From Sporosarcina sp. NCCP-2716 (lineage in GTDB: Bacteria; Bacillota; Bacilli; Bacillales_A; Planococcaceae), in contig NZ_BRCF01000006.1 in assembly GCF_023707985.1 (NCBI RefSeq), positions 137,861-201,860 of the forward strand: a stretch of DNA of 64,000 nucleotides, read 5' to 3'. A model generated the notes under the pieces. It did no database searches. It worked only from the letters and a program-made list of their open reading frames with translations, and was not told where the DNA came from. Both the position numbers and the translations under genes were made by a program. Below are positions 28,018 through 39,095 of this stretch, piece by piece (the stretch's first letter is position 1; every line of letters begins with the position of its first letter).

Positions 28018-28874
28018 GGGATCTATTTACAAATACGAAGAAACAGCAGGCGATCATGCCGAACGCCAAATCCAAGAGTGATGTACCTGAAGGGATCATG
28101 ACGAAATGTCCGGAATGTAAGCATGTGATCCCGACGAAAGAATTAGGGAAACTGCTGAAAGTCTGCCCGAAATGCGATTTCCATTTCAAAATGACAGCTC
28201 ACGAGCGGATCGACTCCCTGCTGGATGAAGGGACATTCGTATCGATGGACGATCATCTCGCCACTGGAAACCCGCTCGAGTTTCCGGCGTACACCGCGAA
28301 AGTGAAGAAAGACGCTGAAACGACGGGACTGAACGAAGCGGTGCTGACAGGCACGGGCAAGATCGCCGGCTGCGAGATCGCCATCGCAGTCATGGATTCC
28401 TATTTCCGCATGGGTTCGATGGGATCTGTCGTCGGTGAGAAGATTACGAGAGCAGTAGAGAAGGCGACGGAACTCGGCGTACCGATGCTCATCTTCTCAG
28501 CCAGCGGGGGTGCACGCATGCAGGAAGGTGTCCTGTCCCTCATGCAGATGGCCAAAACTAGTGTGGCGCTGAACCGCCATGCCGAAAAAGGGCTGCTTTA
28601 TGTATCGGTCATGACCTATCCGACAACAGGCGGCGTCTCCGCAAGTTTCGCGTCCGTCGGTGACATCAACCTCGCCGAACCGAAAGCATTGATCGGGTTT
28701 GCAGGACGGCGTGTCATTGAACAGACCGTCCGCGAAAAACTGCCTGAAAACTTCCAGACAGCCGAATTCCTCCTGGATCACGGCCAGCTCGATGCGGTCG
28801 TCCACCGGGTCGATCTCCAAGATATGCTGTCCCGGATACTCCGGCTGCATACGAAGGGGGGAGCAGCGCTATGA
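28011..28874 (+). CDS. accD: Acetyl-CoA carboxylase carboxyltransferase beta subunit
   Basis: With AccA it forms the alpha2-beta2 carboxyltransferase that moves CO2 from biotin to acetyl-CoA, making malonyl-CoA. The 287 residues include a four-cysteine zinc ribbon (CPEC...CPKC) near the N-terminus and the crotonase-like core with [12 protein letters not shown] and [12 protein letters not shown]. It overlaps the GntR gene by seven bases and accA by four (ATGA), so the three are one translationally coupled operon. The ribosome-binding site is GAAGGGGC. Confidence 0.96.
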   Translation: MLRDLFTNTKKQQAIMPNAKSKSDVPEGIMTKCPECKHVIPTKELGKLLKVCPKCDFHFKMTAHERIDSLLDEGTFVSMDDHLATGNPLEFPAYTAKVKKDAETTGLNEAVLTGTGKIAGCEIAIAVMDSYFRMGSMGSVVGEKITRAVEKATELGVPMLIFSASGGARMQEGVLSLMQMAKTSVALNRHAEKGLLYVSVMTYPTTGGVSASFASVGDINLAEPKALIGFAGRRVIEQTVREKLPENFQTAEFLLDHGQLDAVVHRVDLQDMLSRILRLHTKGGAAL

Positions 28875-29827
28875 AGAAGACGCTGTCATTCGAAGAACCG
28901 ATCATCAAACTGCGTGAGAAGATCCAGGAACTGAAGGAATTCACGGAAACGAACGAAGTCGACCTTTCAGATGAAATCCGGAACTTGAACAGCCGGCTCG
29001 AAAACCTGGAGAACGAAATATACGGCAACATGGAAACGTGGGAGCGCGTACAAGTGGCGCGCCACCCGGAACGGCCGACGACGTACGACTACATCGGCGC
29101 GCTATTTGAGGACTTCATCGAGCTGCACGGCGACCGTGTATTCGGCGACGATGCTGCGATCGTCGGCGGGATCGGGCTGTTCGACGGCGAACCGCTGACG
29201 ATCATCGGCCACCAGCGCGGAAAAGATACGAAAGAGAACGTCAAGCGGACATTCGGCATGCCACATCCTGAAGGATACCGGAAAGCGCTCCGGCTCATGA
29301 AACAAGCCGAGAAATTCGGCCGCCCCGTCGTCTGCTTCATCGACACGAAAGGGGCTTACCCCGGCCGTGCCGCTGAAGAACGCGGACAGAGCGAGGCGAT
29401 CGCCCGCAATCTCGTGGAAATGGCAGGCCTGACTGTGCCTGTGATTTCGATCGTCATCGGTGAAGGCGGCAGCGGCGGCGCCCTTGCGCTCGGCGTTGCG
29501 AACCGGATCTACATGCTCGAACACTCGACATACTCGGTCATTTCACCGGAAGGCGCGGCCTCGATCCTCTGGAAGGACGCAGCATACGCAAAAGAAGCAG
29601 CTGTCGCTATGAAGATCACCGCACCCGACCTCCTGAAGATGGGTATCATCGATGACATCATCCCGGAAGTGCTCGGCGGTGCGCATCGTGACGCGAAGCA
29701 GCAGGCGGAGTCTATGCGGAAAACACTGAAGGCGGGTCTTGACGAACTGAAGAGTCTCGGCAGGAATGCCCTCGTGCAGGACCGATATGATAAATTCCGG
29801 AAAATCGGGGTATTTACTGAACAGTGA
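28871..29827 (+). CDS. accA: Acetyl-CoA carboxylase carboxyltransferase alpha subunit
   Basis: Partner of AccD in malonyl-CoA synthesis. The 318 residues show an N-terminal helical region ([13 protein letters not shown]), [16 protein letters not shown], the oxyanion-hole block [16 protein letters not shown], and [18 protein letters not shown]. Its start overlaps the accD stop (ATGA). pfkA starts 38 bases downstream with no terminator between, so read-through is likely. Confidence 0.97.
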   Translation: MKKTLSFEEPIIKLREKIQELKEFTETNEVDLSDEIRNLNSRLENLENEIYGNMETWERVQVARHPERPTTYDYIGALFEDFIELHGDRVFGDDAAIVGGIGLFDGEPLTIIGHQRGKDTKENVKRTFGMPHPEGYRKALRLMKQAEKFGRPVVCFIDTKGAYPGRAAEERGQSEAIARNLVEMAGLTVPVISIVIGEGGSGGALALGVANRIYMLEHSTYSVISPEGAASILWKDAAYAKEAAVAMKITAPDLLKMGIIDDIIPEVLGGAHRDAKQQAESMRKTLKAGLDELKSLGRNALVQDRYDKFRKIGVFTEQ

Positions 29828-29837
29828 CACAGTTTGA

Positions 29838-30836
<999 letters not shown>

Positions 30837-30869
30837 CGCTATCATTTGAAAAGGAAGTGGTCATGCACA

Positions 30870-32630
30870 ATGAGAAAAACGAAAATCGTCTGTACTATCG
30901 GACCCGCCAGTGAGTCACCTGAAAAGCTGGAGCAGCTGATCGACGCCGGCATGAACGTCGCACGGCTGAATTTTTCACACGGTGATCATGAAGAACATTT
31001 GAACCGCATCCAGGCAATCCGGAAAGCTGCCGCGGCCAAGAAGAAGACGATCGGCATCCTGCTCGATACGAAAGGTCCTGAAATCCGGACACATACGATG
31101 GAGAACGGACGAATCGAGCTGCAGACCGGAGATTCGATCGACGTTTCGATGACGGAAGTGGTGGGCACGAATGAACGGTTCTCGATTTCGTATGACCAGC
31201 TCATCGACGACGTGGACAAGGATGACACGATCCTGCTCGACGACGGTCTCATCATGCTGCGGGTGACGGGAAAAGATAACGCAAACGGTCTGATCCACAC
31301 CGTCGTTGTTAATTCAGGTGAACTGAAGAACAAAAAAGGCGTCAACGTCCCGGGGGTTTCCGTCCAGCTTCCGGGTATCACGGAAAAGGACAAGCAGGAT
31401 ATCCTGTTCGGCATCGAACACGGTCTGGACTTCATCGCCGCTTCGTTCGTCAGACGTCCTGAAGATGTGCTCGAGATCCGCGAACTGCTGGAGAATAACG
31501 GCGGCGGCTCGCTGCACATCATACCGAAAATCGAGAACCAGGAAGGCGTCGACAACATCGATGCGATCATCGAAGTATCTGACGGCCTGATGGTGGCGCG
31601 CGGTGACCTCGGAGTCGAGATCCCGCCGGAAGAAGTCCCGGTCATCCAGAAACAGCTCATCGAAAAGTGCAACCGGGCTGGTAAACCTGTCATCACGGCG
31701 ACGCAGATGCTTGACTCGATGCAGCGCAACCCACGTCCGACACGTGCCGAAGCGAGTGACGTGGCAAACGCCATTTTCGACGGTTCCGATGCAATCATGC
31801 TGTCCGGGGAAACAGCTGCAGGGCTGTATCCGGTGGAATCCGTGGAGACGATGGACCGCATCGCACGGAAAATCGAGGAATCGTTCGACTACCGTTCGTT
31901 CATCACGACACGCCGTCGTGAAAAACACGGTAATATGACGGATGCGATCGGCCAGGCAGCTGCCTATACGGCCATCAACCTGAAAGTCAATGCAGTGATC
32001 GCCCCGACGGAGAGCGGCACGACGGCACGGATGATTTCAAAATACCGTCCGGGATGCCCGATCATCTCCGTGACTTCTTCCGAAGCGACTGCCCGCCGCC
32101 TGACCCTTGTCTGGGGGGCGTATCCGATCGTCGGCAGCCGGGTCACATCAATCGACTCGATCCTTGACGAATCGGTCGAACAGAGTGTGAAGCACAAATA
32201 CGTCACACACGGCGATGTCGTCATCATCACAGCAGGCGTCCCGGTCGGTGAGGCAGGAACGACGAACCTCATGAAGATCCATGTCATCGGTGACATGCTG
32301 GCTAAAGGCCAGGGGATCGGCAAGGACGTCGCTTACGGACGGGCAGTCGTCGCCCGGACGGCAGCAGAAGCGGAAGCGAACAATCTCGAGGGAGCGATCC
32401 TCGTGACGAATTCGACTGATCGTGATATGCTTCCTGTGCTGGAGAAATGTGCCGGCCTGATCACAGAAGAAGGCGGCTTGACGAGCCATGGGGCCATCGT
32501 CGGCCTCAACCTCGGCATTCCTGTCATCGTCGGTGTCCACAATGCCACAGATATCATCAAGCACAACAAAGAGATCACGATGGATGCCGAAACTGGCGTC
32601 ATCTATAAAGGGCATGCAAAGGTCCTATAA
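30870..32630 (+). CDS. pyk: Pyruvate kinase with C-terminal extra domain
   Basis: Converts PEP and ADP to pyruvate and ATP. The 586-residue protein starts [15 protein letters not shown]; the barrel carries [11 protein letters not shown], the catalytic lysine region [13 protein letters not shown] and [11 protein letters not shown]. It is about 110 residues longer than E. coli PykF because of the Bacillus-type extra C-terminal sequence related to the PEP-utiliser swivel domain ([19 protein letters not shown]). The AAAGGAAG site is 12 bases before the ATG. A terminator follows directly. Confidence 0.96.
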   Translation: MRKTKIVCTIGPASESPEKLEQLIDAGMNVARLNFSHGDHEEHLNRIQAIRKAAAAKKKTIGILLDTKGPEIRTHTMENGRIELQTGDSIDVSMTEVVGTNERFSISYDQLIDDVDKDDTILLDDGLIMLRVTGKDNANGLIHTVVVNSGELKNKKGVNVPGVSVQLPGITEKDKQDILFGIEHGLDFIAASFVRRPEDVLEIRELLENNGGGSLHIIPKIENQEGVDNIDAIIEVSDGLMVARGDLGVEIPPEEVPVIQKQLIEKCNRAGKPVITATQMLDSMQRNPRPTRAEASDVANAIFDGSDAIMLSGETAAGLYPVESVETMDRIARKIEESFDYRSFITTRRREKHGNMTDAIGQAAAYTAINLKVNAVIAPTESGTTARMISKYRPGCPIISVTSSEATARRLTLVWGAYPIVGSRVTSIDSILDESVEQSVKHKYVTHGDVVIITAGVPVGEAGTTNLMKIHVIGDMLAKGQGIGKDVAYGRAVVARTAAEAEANNLEGAILVTNSTDRDMLPVLEKCAGLITEEGGLTSHGAIVGLNLGIPVIVGVHNATDIIKHNKEITMDAETGVIYKGHAKVL

Positions 32631-32635
32631 TTATG

Positions 32636-32674
32636 AAAACCGCTTCCCTTCATGCAGGGACAGCGGTTTTTCGC
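32636..32674 (+). terminator. Terminator of pfkA-pyk
   Basis: AAAACCGCT and AGCGGTTTTT pair, with CCC/GGG inside. Confidence 0.85.
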
Positions 32675-32692
32675 AAAAGAGGAGACAAGCTC

Positions 32693-33076
32693 ATGAAATG
32701 GTTGATACTTCTATTCATCGCAGTGCCGGCAGCTGAGCTCGCACTGCTGCTTACGGCCGGGAGCCATCTAGGGGTCGTCCCGACAATCGCGATCATTTTC
32801 ATCACCGGGATCGGCGGGGCGTACTTGGCGAAACGGCAGGGCTTCCGGGCGATCACCGAATTCCGCCAGCGTCTAGCAATGGGGGATGCCCCGGGTCCTG
32901 CGATCATCGACGGACTGCTGATCTTCCTCGGCGGCATCCTCCTGCTCATGCCTGGGTTCATCACCGATATTACAGGTCTCCTTCTGCTGTTCAGCTGGCC
33001 GCGCCATTTTATCCGTCCGCTCATCATCCGCCTGATCTACAGGAAGATGAAAAAAGGAACTCTCATCGTCCGGTGA
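32693..33076 (+). CDS. fxsA: FxsA-family membrane protein
   Basis: A 127-residue membrane protein with an N-terminal helix (WLILLFIAVPAAELALLL), a second segment (TIAIIFITGIGGAYLA) and a C-terminal hairpin (IDGLLIFLGGILLLMPGFITDITGLLLLF). The MPGFITD motif is the hallmark of FxsA, named from suppression of F-plasmid exclusion of phage T7; the native role is unknown. Ribosome-binding site AGAGGAGA. It follows pyk as in B. subtilis (ytzA). Its 3' end overlaps the convergent ytvI gene by 14 bases. Confidence 0.88.
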   Translation: MKWLILLFIAVPAAELALLLTAGSHLGVVPTIAIIFITGIGGAYLAKRQGFRAITEFRQRLAMGDAPGPAIIDGLLIFLGGILLLMPGFITDITGLLLLFSWPRHFIRPLIIRLIYRKMKKGTLIVR

Positions 33077-34040
33077 ACCCCGGGTGGCCTTTCACTTTCA
33101 TGGCGATGTGCATGAGGAACGGGGTCAGCAGGATACCGGGAAGACCGAACAGGTAAAAGGAGCTCGCCGTGATCAGGAAAGCATGGACAGGCTGCACCCT
33201 GAAAGCGGATGCCCATAAGTACGACTCGCCGAACTGCCGGCTCAGCAAAGCCAGGCAGTACAGCAGAAGCAGTGCGGACCCGTACAGCAGATCACCTGTG
33301 TAGAAGTAGAACAGGATCATCGGAAACAGGAACAGACCGATCCCGAGGAAGGGGAGACTGTCGGACAGCGCGATGAAGAACGCCGTGCCGACCGGGGAGG
33401 AGAACGACAGGGCGAAGAAACCGATCACCAGCAGCAGGAAGGTCAGACAGAACAGCCTGACCTCTATCGAAAAGAACTGGCCGGCCAGTTCCCCTGCTTT
33501 CTTGAACAGGCGGTGCGCTTGGCAGCGCATCGTCTTCGGAAAGTAGACGAGGAACCAGAACCGGTCTTTTCCTGTTTCCCGCAGCGCAAAGAAAAACGCC
33601 ACCAGGAAGATGAACAGCGTGAACACTTGCTGGAACAGCAGCGCAGAAAATGAGACGGCATGCTCGACGAGCGCATAGCCCGCAGTGAGCACATGATCCC
33701 TCAGGAACGAGATCGCCACGCCCGACCAGTCCTGGCTTCCTGTCAGCGGCTCGAGGTGCCGCTCAGCCGCCGCCAGTGTATCCATCAGGCTTTGCGTCAC
33801 CATGAACGACAGCCCGGCAATCGCCCCGATCATCACCCCCATCGAAAGAAGGGTCGAAAGCGTCCTCGGAATTTTGAACCCGTCATGGAACAGCCTCATC
33901 AGCGGCGCAGCGAAATACGCTAAAATGATAGCGATTCCCGCAGGCGGCACAGCAAACAGGAAAACACCCGCCGCCAGAGCAGGCAGGAACGGGACGACGT
34001 ATTGTGAAAAGACCTTGGAAACACTCCATTTTTGCATCAT
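33063..34040 (-). CDS. ytvI: AI-2E-family transporter (YtvI-like)
   Basis: A 325-residue integral membrane protein of the AI-2E/PurR-like permease family, with about eight helices. Typical pattern: an early pair of helices (YVVPFLPALAAGVFLFAVPPAGIAIILAYFAAP), a long amphipathic middle region and late helices ending FYLFGLPGILLTPFLMH. The substrate is not predictable. The start at 34040 is chosen for AGGAG six bases upstream. It converges on fxsA with a 14-base overlap and no terminator between, so the transcripts are antisense at their tails. Confidence 0.84.
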   Translation of the reverse strand: MMQKWSVSKVFSQYVVPFLPALAAGVFLFAVPPAGIAIILAYFAAPLMRLFHDGFKIPRTLSTLLSMGVMIGAIAGLSFMVTQSLMDTLAAAERHLEPLTGSQDWSGVAISFLRDHVLTAGYALVEHAVSFSALLFQQVFTLFIFLVAFFFALRETGKDRFWFLVYFPKTMRCQAHRLFKKAGELAGQFFSIEVRLFCLTFLLLVIGFFALSFSSPVGTAFFIALSDSLPFLGIGLFLFPMILFYFYTGDLLYGSALLLLYCLALLSRQFGESYLWASAFRVQPVHAFLITASSFYLFGLPGILLTPFLMHIAMKVKGHPGFTGR

Positions 34041-34087
34041 CGACCACTCCTGTTGCATAGATTTCCAGTGAATTGTGTGCATTATCA

Positions 34088-34116
34088 TTCACAAAACCGA
34101 CAAAGTTTACTATAAT
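34088..34116 (+). promoter_or_regulatory. Sigma-A promoter of citZ
   Basis: TTCACA (34088-34093), 17-bp spacer, perfect TATAAT (34111-34116). It leaves a leader of about 107 nt before the citZ start. Confidence 0.75.
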
Positions 34117-34122
34117 GACAGA

Positions 34123-34136
34123 TGTAAGCGTTTTAG
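34123..34136 (+). promoter_or_regulatory. Candidate CcpA catabolite-responsive element
   Basis: TGTAAGCGTTTTAG matches 12 of 14 positions of the cre consensus TGWAANCGNTNWCA. It sits at the predicted transcription start of citZ, a known CcpA target in B. subtilis. Confidence 0.5.
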
Positions 34137-34228
34137 GCGGAACCAATATACTCAGAACAGCCGTAGTTCCCAACCGGCGGATGGTAAAACCGAGGATGCA
34201 GCGGCTGCTGACTGAAGGAGAGAGTTTC

Positions 34229-35344
34229 ATGACATCTACTAAAGGTTTAGAAGGAATCGTGGCGACACAGTCCTCGATCAGCTCCATCATCGATGATACC
34301 CTTACATATGTCGGGTATGACATCGACGATCTGGCGAACAATGCGAGTTTCGAAGAGGTTGTCTATCTTCTATGGCACCTGCGTCTGCCAAAAGAAGATG
34401 AGCTTGCTGAATTGAAACAGCAATTGGCGGATAACATGTCCGTGCCTGAACAAGTTCTCGCTCACTTTAAAACGTATCCTATCCAAAAAGTGCATCCGAT
34501 GGCAGCATTGCGCACAGCGATCTCCATGTTAGGGTTATATGACGACGAAGCCGAAGATATGTCCAAGGAAGCGAACTACCTGAAGGCCATCAAGCTCCAG
34601 GCGAAGATCGCCACTGTCGTGACAGCCTTCGCGCGAATCCGTAAAGGACTCGAGCCGGTTGCGCCGGACACAACACTCGGCTTCGCAGCAAACTTCCTGT
34701 ACATGCTGAAAGGCGAAAAGCCGGAAGACGTGGAAATCGAAGCGTTCGACAAGGCGCTCGTCCTTCACGCCGACCACGAATTGAATGCTTCCACATTCAC
34801 AGCCCGCGTCTGTGTCGCTACTCTTTCTGACATGTACTCTGGCGTGACAGCCGCTATCGGCGCGCTCAAAGGACCGCTGCACGGCGGTGCGAACGAGCAG
34901 GTCATGAAGATGCTCATGGAAATCGGCAGCGAAGAGAACGTGGACAAGTATATCCACGACAAACTCGCGAACAAAGAGAAGATCATGGGCTTCGGCCACC
35001 GTGTCTACCGCAAAGGCGACCCGCGTGCGAAACACCTGCGTGAAATGTCAGAAAAACTGACAGAACTGCGCGGCGAAGGTAAATATTTCCGCATGTCCGA
35101 AGAGATCGCATCGATCGTGACAGGGGAAAAGAACCTGCCGCCGAATGTTGATTTTTACTCGGCATCGGTATATCATTCACTTGGGATTGACCATGATCTC
35201 TTCACGCCGATTTTCGCGGTATCCCGTATTTCCGGCTGGATTGCACACATCCTGGAACAGTACGAAAATAATCGTCTGATCCGTCCGCGTGCAGAGTATG
35301 TCGGACCGGGTATGCAGAAATACGTGCCAATCGAAGAGCGATAA
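34229..35344 (+). CDS. citZ: Citrate synthase
   Basis: Condenses oxaloacetate and acetyl-CoA to citrate. The 371-residue length and N-terminus MTSTKGLEGIVATQSSISS match B. subtilis CitZ. Active-site blocks: LHADHELNASTF, LKGPLHGGANEQV and GFGHRVYRKGDPRAKHL. The final arginine region (DHDLFTPIFAVSRISGWIAHILEQ) is present. The start follows GAAGGAGAG; the open frame upstream is the untranslated leader. icd follows after 75 bases with no clear terminator, so citZ-icd(-mdh) read-through is likely. Confidence 0.97.
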   Translation: MTSTKGLEGIVATQSSISSIIDDTLTYVGYDIDDLANNASFEEVVYLLWHLRLPKEDELAELKQQLADNMSVPEQVLAHFKTYPIQKVHPMAALRTAISMLGLYDDEAEDMSKEANYLKAIKLQAKIATVVTAFARIRKGLEPVAPDTTLGFAANFLYMLKGEKPEDVEIEAFDKALVLHADHELNASTFTARVCVATLSDMYSGVTAAIGALKGPLHGGANEQVMKMLMEIGSEENVDKYIHDKLANKEKIMGFGHRVYRKGDPRAKHLREMSEKLTELRGEGKYFRMSEEIASIVTGEKNLPPNVDFYSASVYHSLGIDHDLFTPIFAVSRISGWIAHILEQYENNRLIRPRAEYVGPGMQKYVPIEER

Positions 35345-35419
35345 GCGGAAAGAACAGAAACGATCGGGGCGGTATACTTTCATACCGGCCCTCTACTTAT
35401 GACCCAAGGAGGAATTGTA

Positions 35420-36688
35420 ATGGCTAACGAAGGAAAAATCACAGTAACAGACGGTGTTCTCAACGTACCCGACCACGCAGTAATTCCGTACATCATCGGT
35501 GACGGAACTGGCCCTGACATCTGGCATGCGGCTTCCCGCGTCCTTGAAAGCGCAGTGGACAAAGCATATGACAGCAAGCGCAAGATCGAATGGAAAGAAG
35601 TACTCGCAGGGGAAAAAGCATTCAACGAAACTGGTGAATGGCTCCCGCAGGAAACATTGGATACGATCGAAGAATACCTGATCGCTATCAAAGGACCATT
35701 GACGACTCCGATCGGCGGCGGCTTCCGTTCCCTTAACGTTGCCCTCCGTCAGGAACTGGATCTCTATACGTGCCTGCGTCCGGTCCGTTACTTCGAAGGA
35801 GTGCCTTCGCCAGTAAAACATCCGGAAGACTGTGATATGGTCATCTTCCGTGAAAACACAGAAGATATCTACGCAGGGATCGAGTACAAAGAAGGTACAC
35901 CGGAAGTGAAGAAAGTCATCGAGTTCCTCCAGAACGAAATGGGCGCGAAAAACATCCGCTTCCCTGAAACTTCAGGTATCGGCATCAAGCCTGTATCCGA
36001 AGAAGGCACAAAGCGTCTCGTCCGCGGTGCGCTGAACTATGCCATCAAAGAAGGACGCAAATCGGTAACCCTCGTGCACAAAGGGAACATCATGAAGTTC
36101 ACAGAAGGCGCATTCAAAAACTGGGGATACGAAGTGGCTGAACAGGAATTCGGCGACAAAGTGTTCACATGGAACGAATACGACCGCATCAAGGACGAAA
36201 AAGGCGCAGATGCAGCGAACAAAGCACAATCGGATGCTGAAGCGGCAGGCAAGATCATCGTGAAGGATTCCATCGCGGATATCTTCCTCCAGCAGATCCT
36301 GACACGTCCGAAAGAGTTCGACGTCGTTGCGACGATGAACCTGAACGGAGACTACATCTCAGATGCACTTGCTGCGCAAGTCGGCGGTATCGGGATTGCT
36401 CCTGGAGCGAACATCAACTACGATACAGGCCATGCAATCTTCGAAGCGACTCATGGTACAGCACCGAAATATGCAGGTCTCGACAAAGTGAACCCGTCAT
36501 CACTCCTGCTTTCCGGTGTCATGATGCTCGAACACCTCGGCTGGACAGAAGCGGCTGAAATGATCACGAAATCGATCGAGAAGACGATCGCTTCGAAAGT
36601 GGTCACGTATGACTTCGCCCGACTCATGGACGGTGCGACAGAAGTGAAGACATCCGAGTTCGCAGACGAGCTTATCAAAAACCTGTAA
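35420..36688 (+). CDS. icd: Isocitrate dehydrogenase (NADP)
   Basis: Oxidatively decarboxylates isocitrate to 2-oxoglutarate. The 422 residues include the substrate loop [28 protein letters not shown], whose Ser is the site phosphorylated by IDH kinase in enterics, [18 protein letters not shown], and the terminal nucleotide region [25 protein letters not shown] is consistent with NADP preference. The ribosome-binding site is AAGGAGGAA. It is the second gene of the citZ-icd-mdh cluster; a terminator separates it from mdh. Confidence 0.96.
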   Translation: MANEGKITVTDGVLNVPDHAVIPYIIGDGTGPDIWHAASRVLESAVDKAYDSKRKIEWKEVLAGEKAFNETGEWLPQETLDTIEEYLIAIKGPLTTPIGGGFRSLNVALRQELDLYTCLRPVRYFEGVPSPVKHPEDCDMVIFRENTEDIYAGIEYKEGTPEVKKVIEFLQNEMGAKNIRFPETSGIGIKPVSEEGTKRLVRGALNYAIKEGRKSVTLVHKGNIMKFTEGAFKNWGYEVAEQEFGDKVFTWNEYDRIKDEKGADAANKAQSDAEAAGKIIVKDSIADIFLQQILTRPKEFDVVATMNLNGDYISDALAAQVGGIGIAPGANINYDTGHAIFEATHGTAPKYAGLDKVNPSSLLLSGVMMLEHLGWTEAAEMITKSIEKTIASKVVTYDFARLMDGATEVKTSEFADELIKNL

Positions 36689-36726
36689 GTTTACGAGAAG
36701 GATACTGCAGGTACACTATAAGTAAC

Positions 36727-36771
36727 AGACAAAAAGCAGAAGCTCCTACGGCAGCCTCTGCTTTTTGTCTA
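36727..36771 (+). terminator. Terminator after icd
   Basis: GACAAAAAGCAGA pairs with TCTGCTTTTTGTC. mdh lies 45 bases on, so partial termination may set its relative level. Confidence 0.82.
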
Positions 36772-36815
36772 TATGCAGATTCAGTCATTCCACAAAGGAA
36801 AGGGAGTCATCCATC

Positions 36816-37757
36816 ATGGCGTTGAAACGGAAGAAAGTATCAGTGATCGGGTCAGGGTTCACAGGAGCGACAACAGCGTTCCTGATCGCCCAGAAAGAGC
36901 TGGCGGATGTCGTGCTCGTCGACATCCCGGCGATGGAAAACCCGGCGAAAGGAAAAGCGCTCGATATGCTTGAGGCAGGGCCTGTACAGGGGTATGACGC
37001 AAGCATCATCGGCACGTCGGATTACGCAGAGACGAAAGATTCCGATCTCATCATCATCACTGCTGGCATCGCACGGAAGCCCGGCATGAGCCGGGACGAT
37101 CTCGTGCAGACGAACCAGAAGGTCATGAAGTCGGTCACGAAGGAGATCGTCAAGCACTCACCGGAGACGACGGTCCTTGTCCTCACCAATCCGGTGGACG
37201 CGATGACGTATACGGTGTTCAAGGAGTCGGGCCTTCCGAAAGAACGGGTCATCGGACAGTCAGGTGTACTCGATACAGCGCGGTTCCGGACGTTCGTTGC
37301 GCAGGAACTCGGTGTCTCCGTAAAAGACGTCACCGGTTTCGTACTCGGCGGCCACGGCGATGATATGGTTCCGCTCATCCGATATTCAGCTGCCGGCGGT
37401 GTTCCTCTTGAATCACTGCTGACGCAGGAAAAGATCGGCGAAATTGTAGAACGCACCCGCAAAGGCGGCGCTGAAATCGTCAACCTGCTCGGCAATGGAT
37501 CGGCGTATTATGCACCGGCAGCCGCGCTCGTCGAGATGGCGGAAGCCGTCCTGAAGGATCAGAAACGGATCGTCCCGGCCATCGCATACTTGGAAGGCGA
37601 GTTCGGCATGGAAGGAATCTACCTCGGCGTGCCGGTCGTCCTCGGAGCCGGCGGTATCGAGAAAGTGATCGAACTCGATTTGACCGATGACGAGAAAAGG
37701 TCGCTTGAGCAGTCTGCGGAGTCAGTGAGGAAGGTCATGGCCGTGTTGGCAGAGTAA
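36816..37757 (+). CDS. mdh: Malate dehydrogenase (NAD)
   Basis: Interconverts malate and oxaloacetate. The LDH-like 313-residue enzyme has the nucleotide fold [33 protein letters not shown] with the substrate-binding Arg, [23 protein letters not shown] and the catalytic His in GGHGDDMVP. The start follows AAGGAAAGGGAG. The cluster order is as in B. subtilis. Confidence 0.96.
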   Translation: MALKRKKVSVIGSGFTGATTAFLIAQKELADVVLVDIPAMENPAKGKALDMLEAGPVQGYDASIIGTSDYAETKDSDLIIITAGIARKPGMSRDDLVQTNQKVMKSVTKEIVKHSPETTVLVLTNPVDAMTYTVFKESGLPKERVIGQSGVLDTARFRTFVAQELGVSVKDVTGFVLGGHGDDMVPLIRYSAAGGVPLESLLTQEKIGEIVERTRKGGAEIVNLLGNGSAYYAPAAALVEMAEAVLKDQKRIVPAIAYLEGEFGMEGIYLGVPVVLGAGGIEKVIELDLTDDEKRSLEQSAESVRKVMAVLAE

Positions 37758-37802
37758 TTGAAAAAGTCGGGCAGCGGTGAGGGATGCTGCTCGATTTTTT
37801 TC
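37758..37802 (+). terminator. Terminator of mdh
   Basis: Imperfect stem AAGTCGGGCAGC with GCTGCTCGATTT, followed by a T tract. Confidence 0.75.
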
Positions 37803-37903
37803 CGCATTATGATAAACTTTAACTACACTATTGAGTACATGGACTGCTATGAACCTGAATGAGCAGAACCCAGATTGACAGAACATACTAAGGGGGACTT
37901 TTT

Positions 37904-38383
37904 TTGATACTTGGTAAAAAAAGACGAGTCGGCAGATCCGTCAGCGACATTAAAATCGGGGAAAAACTGAAACTTACCGAAAAAATCGAAGACCGTGATC
38001 TGCTCCTGTATCTCGGTCTGACGAATGATCCGAATCCGATCTATATCCAGCATGACTTCGCCGCCCAGACGGAAGTCGAGCGTCCGATCGTCCCGACCCT
38101 CATGCTGACCGGCATCATCACGTCCGCGATCTCGAAATACCTGCCCGGCCCGGGAACGTACATCCTGGCGCAGAACCTCGAGTTCCCTGTCCCTGTCCAT
38201 CATTACGAAACCGTCGAAGTCACATTGGAGATCACACAGACCGAACCCGAAGAGAACCGCGCGGTCATTTCTGTGATCGCCGAGAACGAAGCGGGGGCCG
38301 CTGTCGTCCGAGGAAGTGTGGTCATCGCACCGCCTGCATTGAAGAACCGCCAGCTCACCTCACAGACGCTGGATAACTTCTGA
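37904..38383 (+). CDS. MaoC-like hotdog dehydratase family protein
   Basis: A 159-residue single-hotdog protein. LLYLGLTNDPNPIYIQHDFAAQTEVERPIVPTLMLTG carries the R-hydratase pattern (Asp, Asn-Pro and a downstream His-like position), suggesting hydration of a 2-enoyl thioester, but the substrate is unknown. The start is TTG at 37904, supported by AGGGGGA six bases upstream. It ends one base before phoP starts, so the two are transcriptionally and probably translationally linked. A TGATAAACT about 90 bases upstream could be an extended -10. Confidence 0.75.
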   Translation: MILGKKRRVGRSVSDIKIGEKLKLTEKIEDRDLLLYLGLTNDPNPIYIQHDFAAQTEVERPIVPTLMLTGIITSAISKYLPGPGTYILAQNLEFPVPVHHYETVEVTLEITQTEPEENRAVISVIAENEAGAAVVRGSVVIAPPALKNRQLTSQTLDNF

Positions 38384-38384
38384 T

Positions 38385-39095
38385 ATGGAAACGCCAGCGG
38401 AACAGCCCACTCAGACGATCCTGATCGTGGAAGATGACCCTTCGATTTCGACGCTCATCCGTTATAACCTAGAACAGGCGGGCTACCGGGCGCTTACCGC
38501 GCTGAACGGCACGACCGCGCTTGAACTGGCTGCGGAACAACACCCTGACCTCATCCTTCTCGACATCATGCTGCCGGGCATGGACGGGACGGACGTGTGT
38601 CGTAATCTGCGACGCCAGCGGATCGACATACCGATCATCATGCTCACCGCCCGCTCGGACGAACACGACAAAGTGCTCGGCCTCGAGATCGGTGCGGATG
38701 ATTATATGACGAAGCCGTTCAGCCCCCGGGAACTGACCGCCCGGGTGAAAGCGGTGCTCCGCCGTACGTCCGGCCGCACCATTCAGGACAGCGCCATCAC
38801 AATGAACGGAATTACGGTCCGCCCCGGCCGCTATACAGCGGAGCGCAACGGGGAGCCGCTCGAATTCACGCCGAAGGAGTTCGAGCTCCTCGTCTGTCTG
38901 ATGAAAAACAAAAACAGGGCCGTCTCCCGTGATCAGCTCCTGCAGGACGTATGGAACTATGACTTCAACGGGGACACCCGCATCGTCGATGTCCATATCA
39001 GCCGTCTTCGGGAGAAGCTTGAGGACGATTCAAAAAAACCGAGGTCGATCAAAACACTGCGCGGCGTCGGCTATAAGTTCGAGGAAAGCCTATGA
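38385..39095 (+). CDS. phoP: Response regulator PhoP
   Basis: OmpR-type regulator of the phosphate-starvation response. The 236 residues hold a receiver domain (ILIVEDDPSIS, phospho-acceptor Asp in LILLDIMLPGMDG, Lys in DDYMTKPFSPREL) and a winged-helix DNA-binding domain (LEFTPKEFELLVCLMKNKNR ... WNYDFNGDTRIVDVHISRLREKLE). No good ribosome-binding site precedes ATG 38385, which lies one base after the MaoC-like stop, so it is likely translated by coupling. It overlaps phoR by four bases (ATGA). Placement after mdh and before polA matches B. subtilis phoP. Confidence 0.93.
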   Translation: METPAEQPTQTILIVEDDPSISTLIRYNLEQAGYRALTALNGTTALELAAEQHPDLILLDIMLPGMDGTDVCRNLRRQRIDIPIIMLTARSDEHDKVLGLEIGADDYMTKPFSPRELTARVKAVLRRTSGRTIQDSAITMNGITVRPGRYTAERNGEPLEFTPKEFELLVCLMKNKNRAVSRDQLLQDVWNYDFNGDTRIVDVHISRLREKLEDDSKKPRSIKTLRGVGYKFEESL

